A DNA stretch of 64,000 nucleotides from Parasedimentitalea huanghaiensis (GTDB lineage: Bacteria > Pseudomonadota > Alphaproteobacteria > Rhodobacterales > Rhodobacteraceae): NCBI RefSeq assembly GCF_009753675.1, contig NZ_WQLV01000001.1:124001-188000 (forward strand), in the 5' to 3' direction. Position 1 is the first letter of the stretch, and each line of letters opens with the position of its first letter. This document shows, piece after piece, positions 1 through 8,807 of this stretch. The position numbers and the translations under genes were made by a program. Under the pieces are notes generated by a model that was given only the letters and a program-made list of their open reading frames with translations, had not been told where the DNA came from and did not search any database.

Positions 1-313
1 TGCGCTGGCCCATATCACTGGCGGTGGCCTGACCGAAAACCTGCCGCGCGTGTTGCCCGATGATCTGGGCGCCGACATCGACCTGAACGCCTGGGAACTG
101 CCCGGCGTGTTCCAGTGGATGGCCAAGACCGGCGGTATCGCTGAATCCGAGATGCTGAAGACATTCAACTGCGGCATCGGCATGATCCTGTCTGTTTCGG
201 CAGATAAGGCTGACGCCCTGACCGAGCTGCTGAGTGCCGAAGGCGAAACTGTTTCGCGCCTTGGCACTGTCACCGCAGGCGAAGGCATGCGCTATTCGGG
301 CAAATTGCTGTGA
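1..313 (+). CDS. purM: Phosphoribosylformylglycinamidine cyclo-ligase (AIR synthase), C-terminal part
   Basis: PurM closes the imidazole ring of aminoimidazole ribonucleotide from FGAM with ATP, the fifth step of purine synthesis, in the cytoplasm. Only the last ~103 codons are present; the reading frame is open from base 2 and its start lies left of the window. The frame begins ALAHITGGGLTENLPRVLP, the conserved glycine-rich stretch of the PurM C-terminal domain, and ends SGKLL. Its TGA overlaps the GTG start of purN (GTGA), so the two are translationally coupled. Family assignment is firm; the partial state is only a window-edge effect. Confidence 0.95.
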   Translation, partial: ALAHITGGGLTENLPRVLPDDLGADIDLNAWELPGVFQWMAKTGGIAESEMLKTFNCGIGMILSVSADKADALTELLSAEGETVSRLGTVTAGEGMRYSGKLL

Positions 314-909
314 GCGGACACAAAAAGGTCGCCATCCTGATTTCGGGTGGCGGTTCCAACATGATGACGCTGGTAAATAGTATGACCGGCGATCATCCAG
401 CGCGTCCTTGTCTGGTGCTGTCCAACAATGCCGACGCTGGTGGGCTTAAGAAAGCCGCCGAGGCTGGTGTGGCCACCGCCGTTGTCGACCACCGCCCGTT
501 CAAGGGTGACCGGCAGGCGTTTGAGGCCGAGCTGGTGAAACCGATCCTCGATTCCGGTGCCGACATCGTCTGTTTGGCTGGCTTCATGCGGGTGCTGACC
601 TCGGGTTTTGTTAGCCGGTTTCAGGGCCAGATGCTCAATATCCACCCGTCTTTGCTGCCCAAATACACCGGATTGCACACCCATGCCCGCGCGCTTGAAG
701 CGGGCGATGCAGAACATGGCTGTTCGGTTCACGAAGTTACAGCCGTACTGGATGATGGTCCACTTTTGGGACAGGCACGCTTGCCGGTGCTGACAGGCGA
801 TACACCAGACACACTTGCAGCCCGTGTTTTGGAGCAAGAACACATACTCTACCCAGCGGTCCTGCACCGCTACGCCGCTGATGACCGCACCCCAGTTTTG
901 CTGGGCTGA
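310..909 (+). CDS. purN: Phosphoribosylglycinamide formyltransferase
   Basis: PurN transfers a formyl group from 10-formyl-THF to GAR, the third step of purine synthesis. At 199 residues it has normal family length. The N-terminal ILISGGGSNM matches the phosphate-binding loop, and the catalytic region shows NIHPSLLPKY followed by an H-x-H near residue 120 and a conserved D in DDGPLLGQ. The GTG start at 310 overlaps the purM stop, the usual purMN arrangement. A long open frame on the opposite strand across this gene is a shadow. Confidence 0.95.
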   Translation: MSGHKKVAILISGGGSNMMTLVNSMTGDHPARPCLVLSNNADAGGLKKAAEAGVATAVVDHRPFKGDRQAFEAELVKPILDSGADIVCLAGFMRVLTSGFVSRFQGQMLNIHPSLLPKYTGLHTHARALEAGDAEHGCSVHEVTAVLDDGPLLGQARLPVLTGDTPDTLAARVLEQEHILYPAVLHRYAADDRTPVLLG

Positions 910-998
910 AACTGCGCAACTGGCGGCGCGGTTTGCAATGCCCCCCACAAGCGCGTATCACCGTTGGAACGCATAAAAGCTAAGAAAAGACGCGATTT

Positions 999-2156
999 AT
1001 GAAAACTCTTACCACCACCGAAGCGCTGGCCTCCTTTTGTAAAGACGCGGCACAACATCCCTACGTCACGGTGGACACCGAGTTTCTGCGCGAACGCACA
1101 TATTATTCCAAACTGTGTCTGGTGCAGGTTGCCTTTCCCGGACAGGGCGATGAGAATGCAGTGCTGATTGATCCGCTGGCCGAGGGCTTGTCGTTGGAAC
1201 CTCTGTATGAGCTGTTTCGTGATGAGTCGGTGGTCAAGGTCTTCCATGCTGCGCGGCAGGATCTTGAGATTTTCTGGGTTGAAGCCAAGGTTTTCCCTAA
1301 GCCATTGTTCGATACTCAAGTGGCAGCCATGGTCTGTGGCTTTGGGGATCAGGCGGGTTATGAAACTCTGGTGCGTAAGATTGTCAAAGAAGGGGTCGAC
1401 AAAAGTTCGCGCTTTACTGACTGGTCTCGTCGCCCACTTAGCGACGCACAAAAAAACTACGCATTGGCGGATGTGACCCACCTCAGGACGGTTTATGAAT
1501 ACCTGGCGGCTGAACTGGAGAAAAGTGGCCGGTCACATTGGGTGACCGAAGAGCTGCAAGTCCTGACCAATCCAGCCACCTATGACATCCAGCCTCAAGA
1601 TGCTTGGCGCCGTATTAAAACGCGTACCAATTCGTCCAAGTTTCTAGCAGTTGTCCGTGAATTGGCTGCATTTCGCGAAGATTATGCCCAAACCAACAAT
1701 GTTCCACGCAACAGGGTGTTCAAAGATGATGCGTTGGTGGAACTGGCTTCGACCAAGCCAAAGACAGGTTCTGATTTGGGTGGGTCTCGATTGCTTTTGC
1801 GCGAAGCGCGGCGTGGGGCGATAGCTGAAGGTATCCTGGAAGCCGTTGCTCGCGGGGTGAACTGTCCTGCTGACAAAATGCCCAAACCTGATCGCAGCAA
1901 AGAAAAACTACAGGTTAATCCGGCGCTGGCTGATCTATTGCGGGTGTTATTGAAATCCAAAACTGAAAGTGCTGGTGTTGCGGCTAAACTGATCGCACCG
2001 AGTTCTGATTTGGATGCGATTGCAGCAGGTCAACGCGATGTTCCAGCGCTGTCTGGCTGGCGGTTAGAAGTTTTCGGAGCTGATGCACTGCGGCTATGTG
2101 GTGGTGAAATTGGCCTAGCGGCCAAAGGCCAGTCCGTTAGAGTCGTTGAGCTCTGA
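999..2156 (+). CDS. rnd: Ribonuclease D
   Basis: RNase D is a 3'-5' exoribonuclease that trims tRNA and other stable RNA 3' ends. The 385-residue protein has the DEDD exonuclease domain first: TVDTEFLRE (D and E of Exo I), FHAARQDLEIF (Exo II) and YALADVTHL (Exo III, DEDDy type with Y about four residues before D). Residues ~205-290 form an HRDC domain (RELAAFREDYAQ, then NRVFKDDALVELA), and a second HRDC-like tail follows. It stands alone between purN and a strong terminator. Confidence 0.94.
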   Translation: MKTLTTTEALASFCKDAAQHPYVTVDTEFLRERTYYSKLCLVQVAFPGQGDENAVLIDPLAEGLSLEPLYELFRDESVVKVFHAARQDLEIFWVEAKVFPKPLFDTQVAAMVCGFGDQAGYETLVRKIVKEGVDKSSRFTDWSRRPLSDAQKNYALADVTHLRTVYEYLAAELEKSGRSHWVTEELQVLTNPATYDIQPQDAWRRIKTRTNSSKFLAVVRELAAFREDYAQTNNVPRNRVFKDDALVELASTKPKTGSDLGGSRLLLREARRGAIAEGILEAVARGVNCPADKMPKPDRSKEKLQVNPALADLLRVLLKSKTESAGVAAKLIAPSSDLDAIAAGQRDVPALSGWRLEVFGADALRLCGGEIGLAAKGQSVRVVEL

Positions 2157-2181
2157 ACGGGCTGAGAAATTCCTAATTAAG

Positions 2182-2206
2182 ATGGCGCCCAAATGGCGCC
2201 ATTTTT
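2182..2206 (+). terminator. Rho-independent terminator of rnd
   Basis: A perfect 8-bp stem (ATGGCGCC, loop CAAAT, GGCGCCAT) is followed by a T run, 26 bases after the rnd stop. It separates rnd from the convergent lipoprotein gene. Confidence 0.85.
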
Positions 2207-2283
2207 GTTCGGCGTCGGAAAGGCAAAAAATCGATCTCTACCTGACGGCGACCCCTTACCTGTAGATGACACCCGGCTCTGCT

Positions 2284-2802
2284 TTAACGGCGCGCTTCGC
2301 GTGCGTTGCTGTCACTGGTAACCCGAATCAATCGAACTCCGGCAAGATCCTGGTGTGTCAAACTAACTGCAACACGGAGTGTGCGGCTAGCTTCACTGCC
2401 CACAGCTGTTGGATCTGCGGGATACAGAGCCCTGAAACTGAAGTCGAGTGTCGCGTCGTCTGCATCTAGGTTGCGACGCAATTTAACGCCATAAGCCCCC
2501 TGACGGCTGGCCACCCCAGTGGCATAAACAATGGCCCCAGTTGGTGTTTGTTCAACTTGCAGCCCCGTCACACCTGCTATTTGAACACTGAGATCCGCTG
2601 CGGGCGCATCGGACCTGCTAAAAAGGCCTACTTTGTCAGTTGACGGAATAAGAGGGTTTACTGGCTCTGCGTTGGTCCCGACTGGGACCTCTGCACTTTG
2701 TGAGCTGCCGAACCAATTGCTGGGATTTACCCGCGAAGCCTGCCAGCTGCTACAGCTCGCGAGCGTAACTCCGGAGACCAGAAAAACTGCAATGGATTTG
2801 CG
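2284..2802 (-). CDS. Predicted lipoprotein of unknown function
   Basis: The 172-residue protein starts with MRKSIAVFLVSGVTLASCSS: a short basic N-region, a hydrophobic core and the lipobox LASC, so it should be lipidated on Cys18 and membrane anchored in the periplasm. I chose the ATG at 2802 because it gives a clean lipoprotein signal; the frame is open 11 codons further upstream. The mature part has a low-complexity linker (residues ~25-65) and then a small domain with LRRNLDADDATLDFSFRALYP, possibly beta-rich. I do not recognise the family. It is convergent with rnd and divergent from sufE. Confidence 0.8.
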   Translation of the reverse strand, partial: RKSIAVFLVSGVTLASCSSWQASRVNPSNWFGSSQSAEVPVGTNAEPVNPLIPSTDKVGLFSRSDAPAADLSVQIAGVTGLQVEQTPTGAIVYATGVASRQGAYGVKLRRNLDADDATLDFSFRALYPADPTAVGSEASRTLRVAVSLTHQDLAGVRLIRVTSDSNAREARR

Positions 2803-2936
2803 CATGTATGCCGCCCGTTTGAATTGTCCTTGCATTGGATTACCTTATTGCACGCGCGATGAAAAGCGGTTGAAAAAATACTGGTGTCGGCATAGGTCGA
2901 AGTCTAACAATCCCGCTACACGATCGGACCGAATTC

Positions 2937-3347
2937 ATGGCCAGCGCCGCTTTTGAGGAAATCGTAGAAGATTTTGAATTCCTGGACGATTGGGAAGACC
3001 GCTATCGCTATGTCATTGATTATGGCAAAGCTATGGTTGCTCTCGAAGATGCGCTAAAGGTGCCTGCCACTAAGGTTCATGGCTGTGCCAGCCAGGTTTG
3101 GTTGCACCCCAATGTAAAAGGCGATGAATTTTCCTTTGATGGGGACAGTGATGCAATGATTGTGCGTGGGCTGATTGCTGTGTTGCGTGCATTGTACAAT
3201 GGGGTGCCTGTCGCACAGGTGGCTGGGGTAGATGCCAATGCTGAATTGGGTCGTCTAGGGCTGAACGATCACCTCTCTGCGCAACGTTCAAACGGAGTAC
3301 GGGCCATGATCGAGCGTATCCGCGAGGTTACAGCCCAGGCCGCGTGA
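2937..3347 (+). CDS. sufE: SufE family sulfur acceptor protein
   Basis: SufE accepts persulfide sulfur from a group II cysteine desulfurase (SufS) and passes it to the Fe-S scaffold SufBCD. At 136 residues the length is typical. The acceptor cysteine lies in HGCASQVW (residue ~50), preceded by the conserved FEEIVEDFEFLDDWEDRYRY segment and followed by DGDSDAMIVRGLIAVL. No suf operon is nearby in the window, so it is an unlinked copy. Confidence 0.94.
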   Translation: MASAAFEEIVEDFEFLDDWEDRYRYVIDYGKAMVALEDALKVPATKVHGCASQVWLHPNVKGDEFSFDGDSDAMIVRGLIAVLRALYNGVPVAQVAGVDANAELGRLGLNDHLSAQRSNGVRAMIERIREVTAQAA

Positions 3348-3367
3348 GTTCTGGGTTGGAACGGGTA

Positions 3368-3393
3368 GAGAGGAAGGGGGCTAGCCCCCTCTT
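3368..3393. terminator. Candidate bidirectional terminator between convergent genes
   Basis: The inverted repeat GGGGGCTAGCCCCC, extended by AGAGGAA on the left and TCTT on the right, lies between the 3' ends of sufE (+) and the DUF1638 gene (-). The T run is short on both sides, so efficiency is uncertain. Confidence 0.6.
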
Positions 3394-3424
3394 GGCTTTC
3401 TGCCAATTCACCCCCAGGATACTT

Positions 3425-4153
3425 TCAGCTAGATGAAGACGCGGATCCCGCCCAGCCGTGCAGCGTCGTTTCCAGGTCGCCGTAACCAGTATGGCGATGT
3501 TCAAAAGAAAGCCCCAACCGTTCGGCACACTGTTGTGCGCGTAGCACTAAGTCTGGATCGTTGACCTGGGACTGGTAGACTAAGGTGGTGTAATTTCCAA
3601 AAATCATCTCACGTAGTTCGGGGTTTTTATCAAGCCCCATCGGCCGCCAGATGAAGGCGTCAAATTGTCTTACCAGGAAGTCCGTGAGATAGAACGCGGA
3701 GATTTCGCCATTGTCCGTTCGTTGGCCAAAGCCCTCATTGCCTTCAAAGAAGGAGTAGCAATGGGGCCCCGCAACCATTTCGACTCCCAGTGTTTTGCAG
3801 GTGCGCGCCAGTGTGCCGCCGGTGCCGCAGTCGGCATAGACTACAAAAATTTGCTCGTACTGAGCGCGATGTTTGATCACCGCTGCAGCAACCGCAGTTG
3901 GAATTTGATCGGGGTAAAGGTGTAATTTGGCTGGCAAGCAGGTGAGGTCAATGTGGTCGAATTGACCAGTGGACTTAATGTCCAGAATTTCACGCGCTAG
4001 CGCACCACAGGCGATTAGCAGGATACGGCCGGTTTTGAGGTTAGGAGCAGCCAAACCCTGTTCAGTAAGGCTGCTCTCATCCAGTTGATTTTCATTTGGC
4101 GGACGAAGAGCGACCCTGCCTTGCAGGCGGGCTGCTCTTCCCCGACGGGCCAT
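3425..4153 (-). CDS. DUF1638 domain protein linked to corrinoid methyltransfer
   Basis: This 242-residue protein belongs to the DUF1638 family: ILLIACGALAREI near residue 44, LTCLPAKLHLYPDQIP, then FVVYADCGTGG and GPHCYSFFEG. The conserved cysteines and histidines suggest a metal or cofactor site, but no reaction is known to me. Its start lies one base after the stop of the corrinoid protein gene at 4155, so the two form one operon. DUF1638 genes often accompany corrinoid methyltransferase systems. As I recall, a mutant-fitness study in Phaeobacter linked a DUF1638 protein to methionine synthesis; I cannot check this here. The first ~35 residues are basic and poorly conserved, so a later start is possible. 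Confidence 0.85.
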   Translation of the reverse strand: MARRGRAARLQGRVALRPPNENQLDESSLTEQGLAAPNLKTGRILLIACGALAREILDIKSTGQFDHIDLTCLPAKLHLYPDQIPTAVAAAVIKHRAQYEQIFVVYADCGTGGTLARTCKTLGVEMVAGPHCYSFFEGNEGFGQRTDNGEISAFYLTDFLVRQFDAFIWRPMGLDKNPELREMIFGNYTTLVYQSQVNDPDLVLRAQQCAERLGLSFEHRHTGYGDLETTLHGWAGSASSSS

Positions 4154-4154
4154 T

Positions 4155-4853
4155 TTAGGCGCTCAACTGGTTGTGTTTGCGGCCGACAAATTCTTTGGCC
4201 GTTTCAACCGCAACCGCTGCATCTCTGCAATAGGCATCAGCACCAATGGCTTTGCCGAATTCCTCGTTAAGAGGCGCGCCACCGACAAGTACAATATAGT
4301 CGTCGCGCATGCCTTGTTCGACCAGCGAGTCGATCACCACCTTCATGTAGGGCATTGTGGTGGTGAGCAGGGCTGACATCCCGAGAATATCGGCTTTTTC
4401 CCGTTCCAGCGCTTCCAGATAGTTCTCAACTGGGTTGTTGATGCCCAGATCGACTACTTCAAAGCCCGCGCCTTCCATCATCATTGAAACAAGGTTCTTT
4501 CCAATATCGTGAATGTCGCCTTTGACAGTGCCAATCACCATTTTGCCAACCTGCGGCGCACCCGTCGCGGCCAGCAGGGGCTTAAGAATGGCCATGCCAC
4601 CCTTCATTGCGTTGGCGGCCAAGAGAACTTCGGGGACAAATAGAATTCCATCGCGGAAGTCCGCGCCGACGATGGTCATGCCTCCAACCAAAGCTTCGGT
4701 CAGGACCGTATACGGTTCCCAATCCCGCGACAGCAGGATGTTCACACCTTCTTCGATCTCTTCCTTCAGACCATCATAGAGATCGTCAAACATCTGCTGG
4801 ACAAGTTCTTCGTCATCCAGTTCTGCCAGGATGATGTCTTCTTCTTCTGACAT
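4155..4853 (-). CDS. Corrinoid (B12-binding) protein of methyltransferase / split methionine synthase type
   Basis: The protein carries a cobalamin that shuttles a methyl group between two methyltransferases. The 232 residues comprise an N-terminal helical cap (residues ~15-100) and a C-terminal Rossmann domain with the base-off signature DIHDIGKN (the His is the lower Co ligand), GFEVVDLGINN, GMSALLTTTM and VLVGGAPL. This is the layout of MtaC/MttC and of MetH modules 3-4 without the methyltransferase domains. It is the first gene of the operon with DUF1638. A homocysteine methyltransferase lies 1.9 kb away on the same strand, which supports a divided MetH. The pterin-binding and reactivation modules are not in this window. 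Confidence 0.93.
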   Translation of the reverse strand: MSEEEDIILAELDDEELVQQMFDDLYDGLKEEIEEGVNILLSRDWEPYTVLTEALVGGMTIVGADFRDGILFVPEVLLAANAMKGGMAILKPLLAATGAPQVGKMVIGTVKGDIHDIGKNLVSMMMEGAGFEVVDLGINNPVENYLEALEREKADILGMSALLTTTMPYMKVVIDSLVEQGMRDDYIVLVGGAPLNEEFGKAIGADAYCRDAAVAVETAKEFVGRKHNQLSA

Positions 4854-5079
4854 GGGTGTCTTCCTTGACTAAGGCGGGGGGCTGCCCCTGTGTGGCCGTG
4901 TTCTAAGTTCATTTGCGCCAAAAGGCCGCTGGCGGACTGCAATAATTGCGACATTGCCATGGCTTGTACCGACGTATAGGCGCAAAAATAGCAGAATAAT
5001 AATGAAGAATTCGCATGGTGATCTTCAGTTCTGCGGGTTTGTTCTTTATTTGTTCTCAACATTATTGCAGTATGCAAGG

Positions 5080-6159
5080 ATGCAAATCGATAGAACGACG
5101 AATTCAAAGACTCATAAAGCACGTGCTGCCCTTAGTAATACGGCAGGGCGATTTGATCCGCAGCGCGAATCTGTTGTTGATGGGTGGTGTCCAGAGGTGG
5201 AAACATCCCATGTCCCAACTGAGGTACGCCTTGAAGATGCACGCTCCATCATTAGCTATAACCGGTCTCCGGATTTGCCCTTTGATCGTTCGATCAATCC
5301 ATATCGCGGGTGTGAACATGGGTGTATTTATTGTTTTGCACGGCCCTCACATGCGTATCTTGGGCTTTCGCCAGGGTTGGATTTTGAGACCAAGCTGGTG
5401 GCGCGTCCCAATGCGGCTGATATTTTGCGACATGAATTGCGCGCCAGGCGCTACCGTGTCGCAACACTAGCATTGGGCACCAACACTGATCCCTACCAAC
5501 CGATTGAGAAGGCCCAACAAGTCACGCGGGCCTGTCTAGAGGTTCTAAGTGATTTCAATCATCCAGTGGCTATTGTGACCAAGGGTGCGATGATCGAACG
5601 AGACATTGATATTCTGTCGCCGATGGCGGCCAAAGGGCTGGTTCGAGTTGGAATTTCAGTGACAACTTTGGATCCAGGCTTATCGCGCCGCATGGAGCCA
5701 AGGGCGCCTACGCCTGCGCGGCGTTTGGCGGCAATCAAGCGATTGAGTGATGCAGGTATTCCAGTCCGGATCATGGTGGCGCCGGTGGTGCCCGGCCTAA
5801 CAGATCATGAAGTTGAGGCCTTGCTGGCTGCGGGCGCTGTTGCCGGGGCAGATGCTGCCAGTTGGATTATGCTTCGCCTGCCACGCGAGGTCTCGGAGCT
5901 GTGGCAACAGTGGTTGGCCGAACACGAACCTGGCCGTGCAGCAAAGGTGATGGCCCGATTGCGTGAAATGCATGGTGGCAGAGATTATGACCCACGCTGG
6001 GGGCAACGGATGCGCGGCGAAGGGGAATATGCACGGATGATCGGTCACCGTTTTAAGTCTGCTTGCAAAAGACTAGGCCTGCTTGAAAAAACGCCAGCAT
6101 TGCGCAGTGATTTGTTTGCCTTACCCGCACAGGTTGGCGATCAGCTTTCGCTTCTTTGA
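5080..6159 (+). CDS. PA0069-type radical SAM protein
   Basis: A radical SAM enzyme with the 4Fe-4S motif CEHGCIYCFARP (CxxxCxxC) at residues ~73-84, preceded by NPYRGCEHGC, as in the PA0069 / spore-photolyase-like family. The rest reads as a half TIM barrel: LALGTNTDPYQPIE, VTKGAMIERDIDIL, VGISVTTLD and RIMVAPVVPGLTD. Substrate and reaction are unknown. I place the start at 5080 (about 359 residues) because the upstream 42 codons look like an unrelated hydrophobic leader, but the ribosome site is weak and the start is uncertain. It is divergent from the corrinoid operon. Confidence 0.88.
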   Translation: MQIDRTTNSKTHKARAALSNTAGRFDPQRESVVDGWCPEVETSHVPTEVRLEDARSIISYNRSPDLPFDRSINPYRGCEHGCIYCFARPSHAYLGLSPGLDFETKLVARPNAADILRHELRARRYRVATLALGTNTDPYQPIEKAQQVTRACLEVLSDFNHPVAIVTKGAMIERDIDILSPMAAKGLVRVGISVTTLDPGLSRRMEPRAPTPARRLAAIKRLSDAGIPVRIMVAPVVPGLTDHEVEALLAAGAVAGADAASWIMLRLPREVSELWQQWLAEHEPGRAAKVMARLREMHGGRDYDPRWGQRMRGEGEYARMIGHRFKSACKRLGLLEKTPALRSDLFALPAQVGDQLSLL

Positions 6160-6276
6160 TTGCCTTGTAGAAGTAGATCATTGGACCATTTCGTAAGCTG
6201 TTGAAACTATGCGCGGACGGTCTTCAATTGGGATATACTTAGTGTAGATGAAATTACAGATCATATTAGGAATACG

Positions 6277-6567
6277 ATGCCGATAAATTTGTACTGTTGG
6301 CGCTGCGAAATAGTCGTCCCAATGTTAACTGATCAGGAATGGGGGCACTTGCAGCTTGAGGTCGACAACATGCGCTTGTCTCGCCAACAGGGGTTGCTGG
6401 CTTTGTGCAAAGGATATGAAAGGCTTACAGGTTTTCAAGAAAACAATCCAAATGCTGTTTTCCATCATGTTGCAAGCCAATATGGGCCGCCATGCGCCAT
6501 ATGCGGCAAACCGCTTAGAACTGGCAAAGCCAGTTTTTGCGCCGCCTGTGGTGAGAATGTCCAATGA
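6277..6567 (+). CDS. Small zinc-ribbon-like protein of unknown function
   Basis: A 96-residue protein with three Cys pairs: CWRC near the N-terminus, and CAIC and CAAC near the C-terminus, suggesting one or two structural zinc sites. The middle (residues ~20-60) is a predicted helical region ending in YERLTGFQENNPNAVFHH. The ATG is preceded by AGGA at the right distance. It follows the radical SAM gene on the same strand after ~115 bases. I have no function for it. Confidence 0.75.
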   Translation: MPINLYCWRCEIVVPMLTDQEWGHLQLEVDNMRLSRQQGLLALCKGYERLTGFQENNPNAVFHHVASQYGPPCAICGKPLRTGKASFCAACGENVQ

Positions 6568-6716
6568 AAGGTGTGATTAGAATGTTCAGATGTGAACGTA
6601 AACCTGGTTGACCATAACCCGAGAGTTTGTCGACATCAGGCTGCTTGCAGCAGCGCCGCCAATTGATTTGTAAAAGCTGTCGCAGCACACTGGCACTGCG
6701 ACAGCCAATCTTTTCC

Positions 6717-7730
6717 TTAGCTGCGACGGCGACCGCGGCGTTCGCGAACAGGCGCAGCATCGTCGTCAGTGCCATCACTAGCCGACGAAAACGGGCCAAG
6801 CGCTTCGACAATCTGCTCCAGTGCGGGGCGTTCGCCGCGCGGCTGGGTATCAAGAGCTTCGCGCATAGCGCGCAGGTGGTCGGGCATGGTGCCACAGCAG
6901 CCGCCGATAATTTTGGCGCCACTGTTGCGTGCCATCACCGCATACTCACCCATCAATTCAGGTGTGCCATCATAATGAATGTGGCCATCGACATATTTTG
7001 GGATGCCGGCATTACCCTTGGAAATAATCGCCCGCTCCGTTCCCTGCGCAGCAAAGCCAAGAACGGTTCGCAAAATATCGGAGGCGCCGGTGCCGCAATT
7101 CGCGCCAAAAGCCAACGGTGCATTGTCGATGTCTTCAACCAACTGGGCCAGTGCTGCAGAGGTCACGCCCATCATAGTGCGCCCTGCGGTGTCAAAGCTC
7201 ATGGTGCCACACCAGGGCATATCTGCCAGCGCAAAGGCCTCGGCAGCGGCAAGAAATTCTTCTGGGGCGGAAATGGTTTCCACCCATAAGACATCAACGC
7301 CGCCTGCTTTAAGTCCCTCTGCCTGCTCGTGGAACATTTCAACAGCCAGGGCGTGGCTCAATTCGCCCACGGGCTGCATGATCTCACCGGTTGGGCCGAC
7401 TGATCCTGCAACGGCAATCTTACGACCTGCCTTATCAGCCACTTCGCGGCCCAGTTCGGCACCCGCTTTGTTCAGTTCGTGCACACGGCTTTGGGCGTCG
7501 TGCAGTTTAAGCCGTGAGGTGGTGCCGCCAAAAGTATTGGTCAGGAACAGATCGCTACCCGCATCGACAGACCCTTGGTAGAGCGCTCGAATTTTGGCGG
7601 GTTCATCAACGTTCCACAGTTCTGGGGCGTCACCTGCTTGTAGGCCCATGTTGAACAGATTGGTGCCCGTGGCGCCATCGGCCAGCAGCACATCCTTACT
7701 GTTGAGCAATTCGATAAAGGTGTTGGTCAT
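6717..7730 (-). CDS. bmt: Homocysteine S-methyltransferase, betaine-homocysteine methyltransferase-like
   Basis: A zinc-dependent methyltransferase of the pfam02574 fold that methylates homocysteine to methionine. At 337 residues it has LLADGATGTNLF at the N-terminus, the first zinc-site Cys in GANCGTG and the CC pair in GGCCGTMPDH. The C-terminus ends in a basic RERRGRRRS tail. The start at 7730 was chosen for agreement with family N-termini. Roseobacter homologues are usually called Bmt; the separate corrinoid protein at 4155-4853 suggests that this may instead be the homocysteine half of a split B12-dependent methionine synthase. The methyl donor cannot be settled from sequence alone. Confidence 0.9.
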   Translation of the reverse strand: MTNTFIELLNSKDVLLADGATGTNLFNMGLQAGDAPELWNVDEPAKIRALYQGSVDAGSDLFLTNTFGGTTSRLKLHDAQSRVHELNKAGAELGREVADKAGRKIAVAGSVGPTGEIMQPVGELSHALAVEMFHEQAEGLKAGGVDVLWVETISAPEEFLAAAEAFALADMPWCGTMSFDTAGRTMMGVTSAALAQLVEDIDNAPLAFGANCGTGASDILRTVLGFAAQGTERAIISKGNAGIPKYVDGHIHYDGTPELMGEYAVMARNSGAKIIGGCCGTMPDHLRAMREALDTQPRGERPALEQIVEALGPFSSASDGTDDDAAPVRERRGRRRS

Positions 7731-8323
7731 ATTTGATATCCCGTCAAAGTTGGGGCAAAGCCCCAGATCGCCTGCGCAGCGCAATCATCTTGGCCTTCCT
7801 GTGTCACGCAGCGCGCGCCAAGGCAATTCCATTCTGCTCATCTTCTTTATGAGGCTACGCTACCGGGTCTTCTCTGCAGTGTCGGGTGAAGCCAAGTAAA
7901 GCAGAAATTGGAGGGGGTAAAACAAGCTTTGGATCCTTGTTGATGCAGGTGTCCAGACGATGATCTTATACCTTTGCCAGGGACAACCGGCGCAAGCCCA
8001 AATCAGTAGCTGCGGCAATTGTAGCATTCCAATGGCTGATGGGACAGCATGTCCAGAGCTAAGGTAGCACGGAGTAGAGGATAGGGCTGCAGCATTGAGA
8101 GCGGCAGAACAGCCTAGAACCATCAGGCCCTGTTTCTATTCGGCTCTGTTCCAGCAGATCGTAACCAACCGATGCCAAAAAGACGGCGTCACTTGCAACA
8201 GTGGTAGATCCTCGTCGTGACTTTGAAACGCGAAGGGCAAGGTGTTTCAGTTCAACGCCATCGAAAAAAATGTCGCGCCGGTCAAGGCCAACCGATATGC
8301 AGGCTCGGTAATCCAAGTTTGGA
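7731..8323. other. 593-base intergenic stretch without a supported gene
   Basis: Between bmt and the ATPase zeta gene I find no convincing gene. The minus strand has two short frames (about 8059-8394 and 7860-8123) with no recognisable domain, no good start and, for the first, an overlap with the zeta gene. They could be a decayed gene. An inverted repeat GGGGCAAAGCCCC at 7752-7764 lies ~22 bases upstream of the bmt start and could fold in its leader RNA. Confidence 0.5.
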
Positions 8324-8641
8324 TCAGCTGGCTTCTGATAGAATCTGTTCTTTTGCGTCGGGAAGAAATGCGGCGCGTTTTTTGCGGATTTCATCAGATG
8401 TGACCCGCCCTTGAAGGTCCGCGGTCATTTTACGTACAACATCCTCGTGATCCGCCTCTTCTATATCAGCTGTAACAATGGATCTTGCATAGTCTTCGGC
8501 TTTGCCCCCTGATTTTCCCATTTTGGCAGCAGCCCATAGGCCTAACATCCTATTGCACCGGGCCTGTGCCTTGAATTGCATTTCTTCGTCGTGGGCAAAT
8601 TTTGCCTCAAACGCTTGCTCACGTTCGTCGAATGTAGTCAT
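8324..8641 (-). CDS. ATPase inhibitor subunit zeta (DUF1476)
   Basis: The zeta subunit is the alphaproteobacterial natural inhibitor of F1FO-ATP synthase; it binds F1 and blocks ATP hydrolysis, as shown in Paracoccus denitrificans. The 105-residue protein begins MTTFDEREQAFEAKFAHD, the inhibitory N-terminal segment that is the hallmark of DUF1476, followed by RCNRMLGLWAAAKMG and a helical bundle. The ATG at 8641 has the Shine-Dalgarno-like AAGGTG upstream; the open frame extends 20 codons further but without family similarity. It is divergent from purC. Confidence 0.93.
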   Translation of the reverse strand: MTTFDEREQAFEAKFAHDEEMQFKAQARCNRMLGLWAAAKMGKSGGKAEDYARSIVTADIEEADHEDVVRKMTADLQGRVTSDEIRKKRAAFLPDAKEQILSEAS

Positions 8642-8807
8642 GCGGTTGCACCTTTTTGATGAGTGAACGTTTATAGTTTTGATATTAGCCCCGCTGCGCA
8701 TTGGAGCAAGGGTGCGCGGTTTGCTTGCGGCATTGGCAGGCTTGGTCTATGAGGGCGGCACAAACGGGATTCAGGTATCCCCATCAGGCTTATTCGAAAG
8801 GCTGACC

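Noticed and set aside
292-948. A 218-codon open frame antisense to purN
   Set aside because: It lies opposite a firmly identified gene, has no recognisable domain and is explained by codon bias in the real frame.
7731-7800. A SAM-responsive riboswitch upstream of bmt
   Set aside because: I looked for the SAM-II type core and did not find its conserved bases; only a GGGGCAAAGCCCC hairpin is present.
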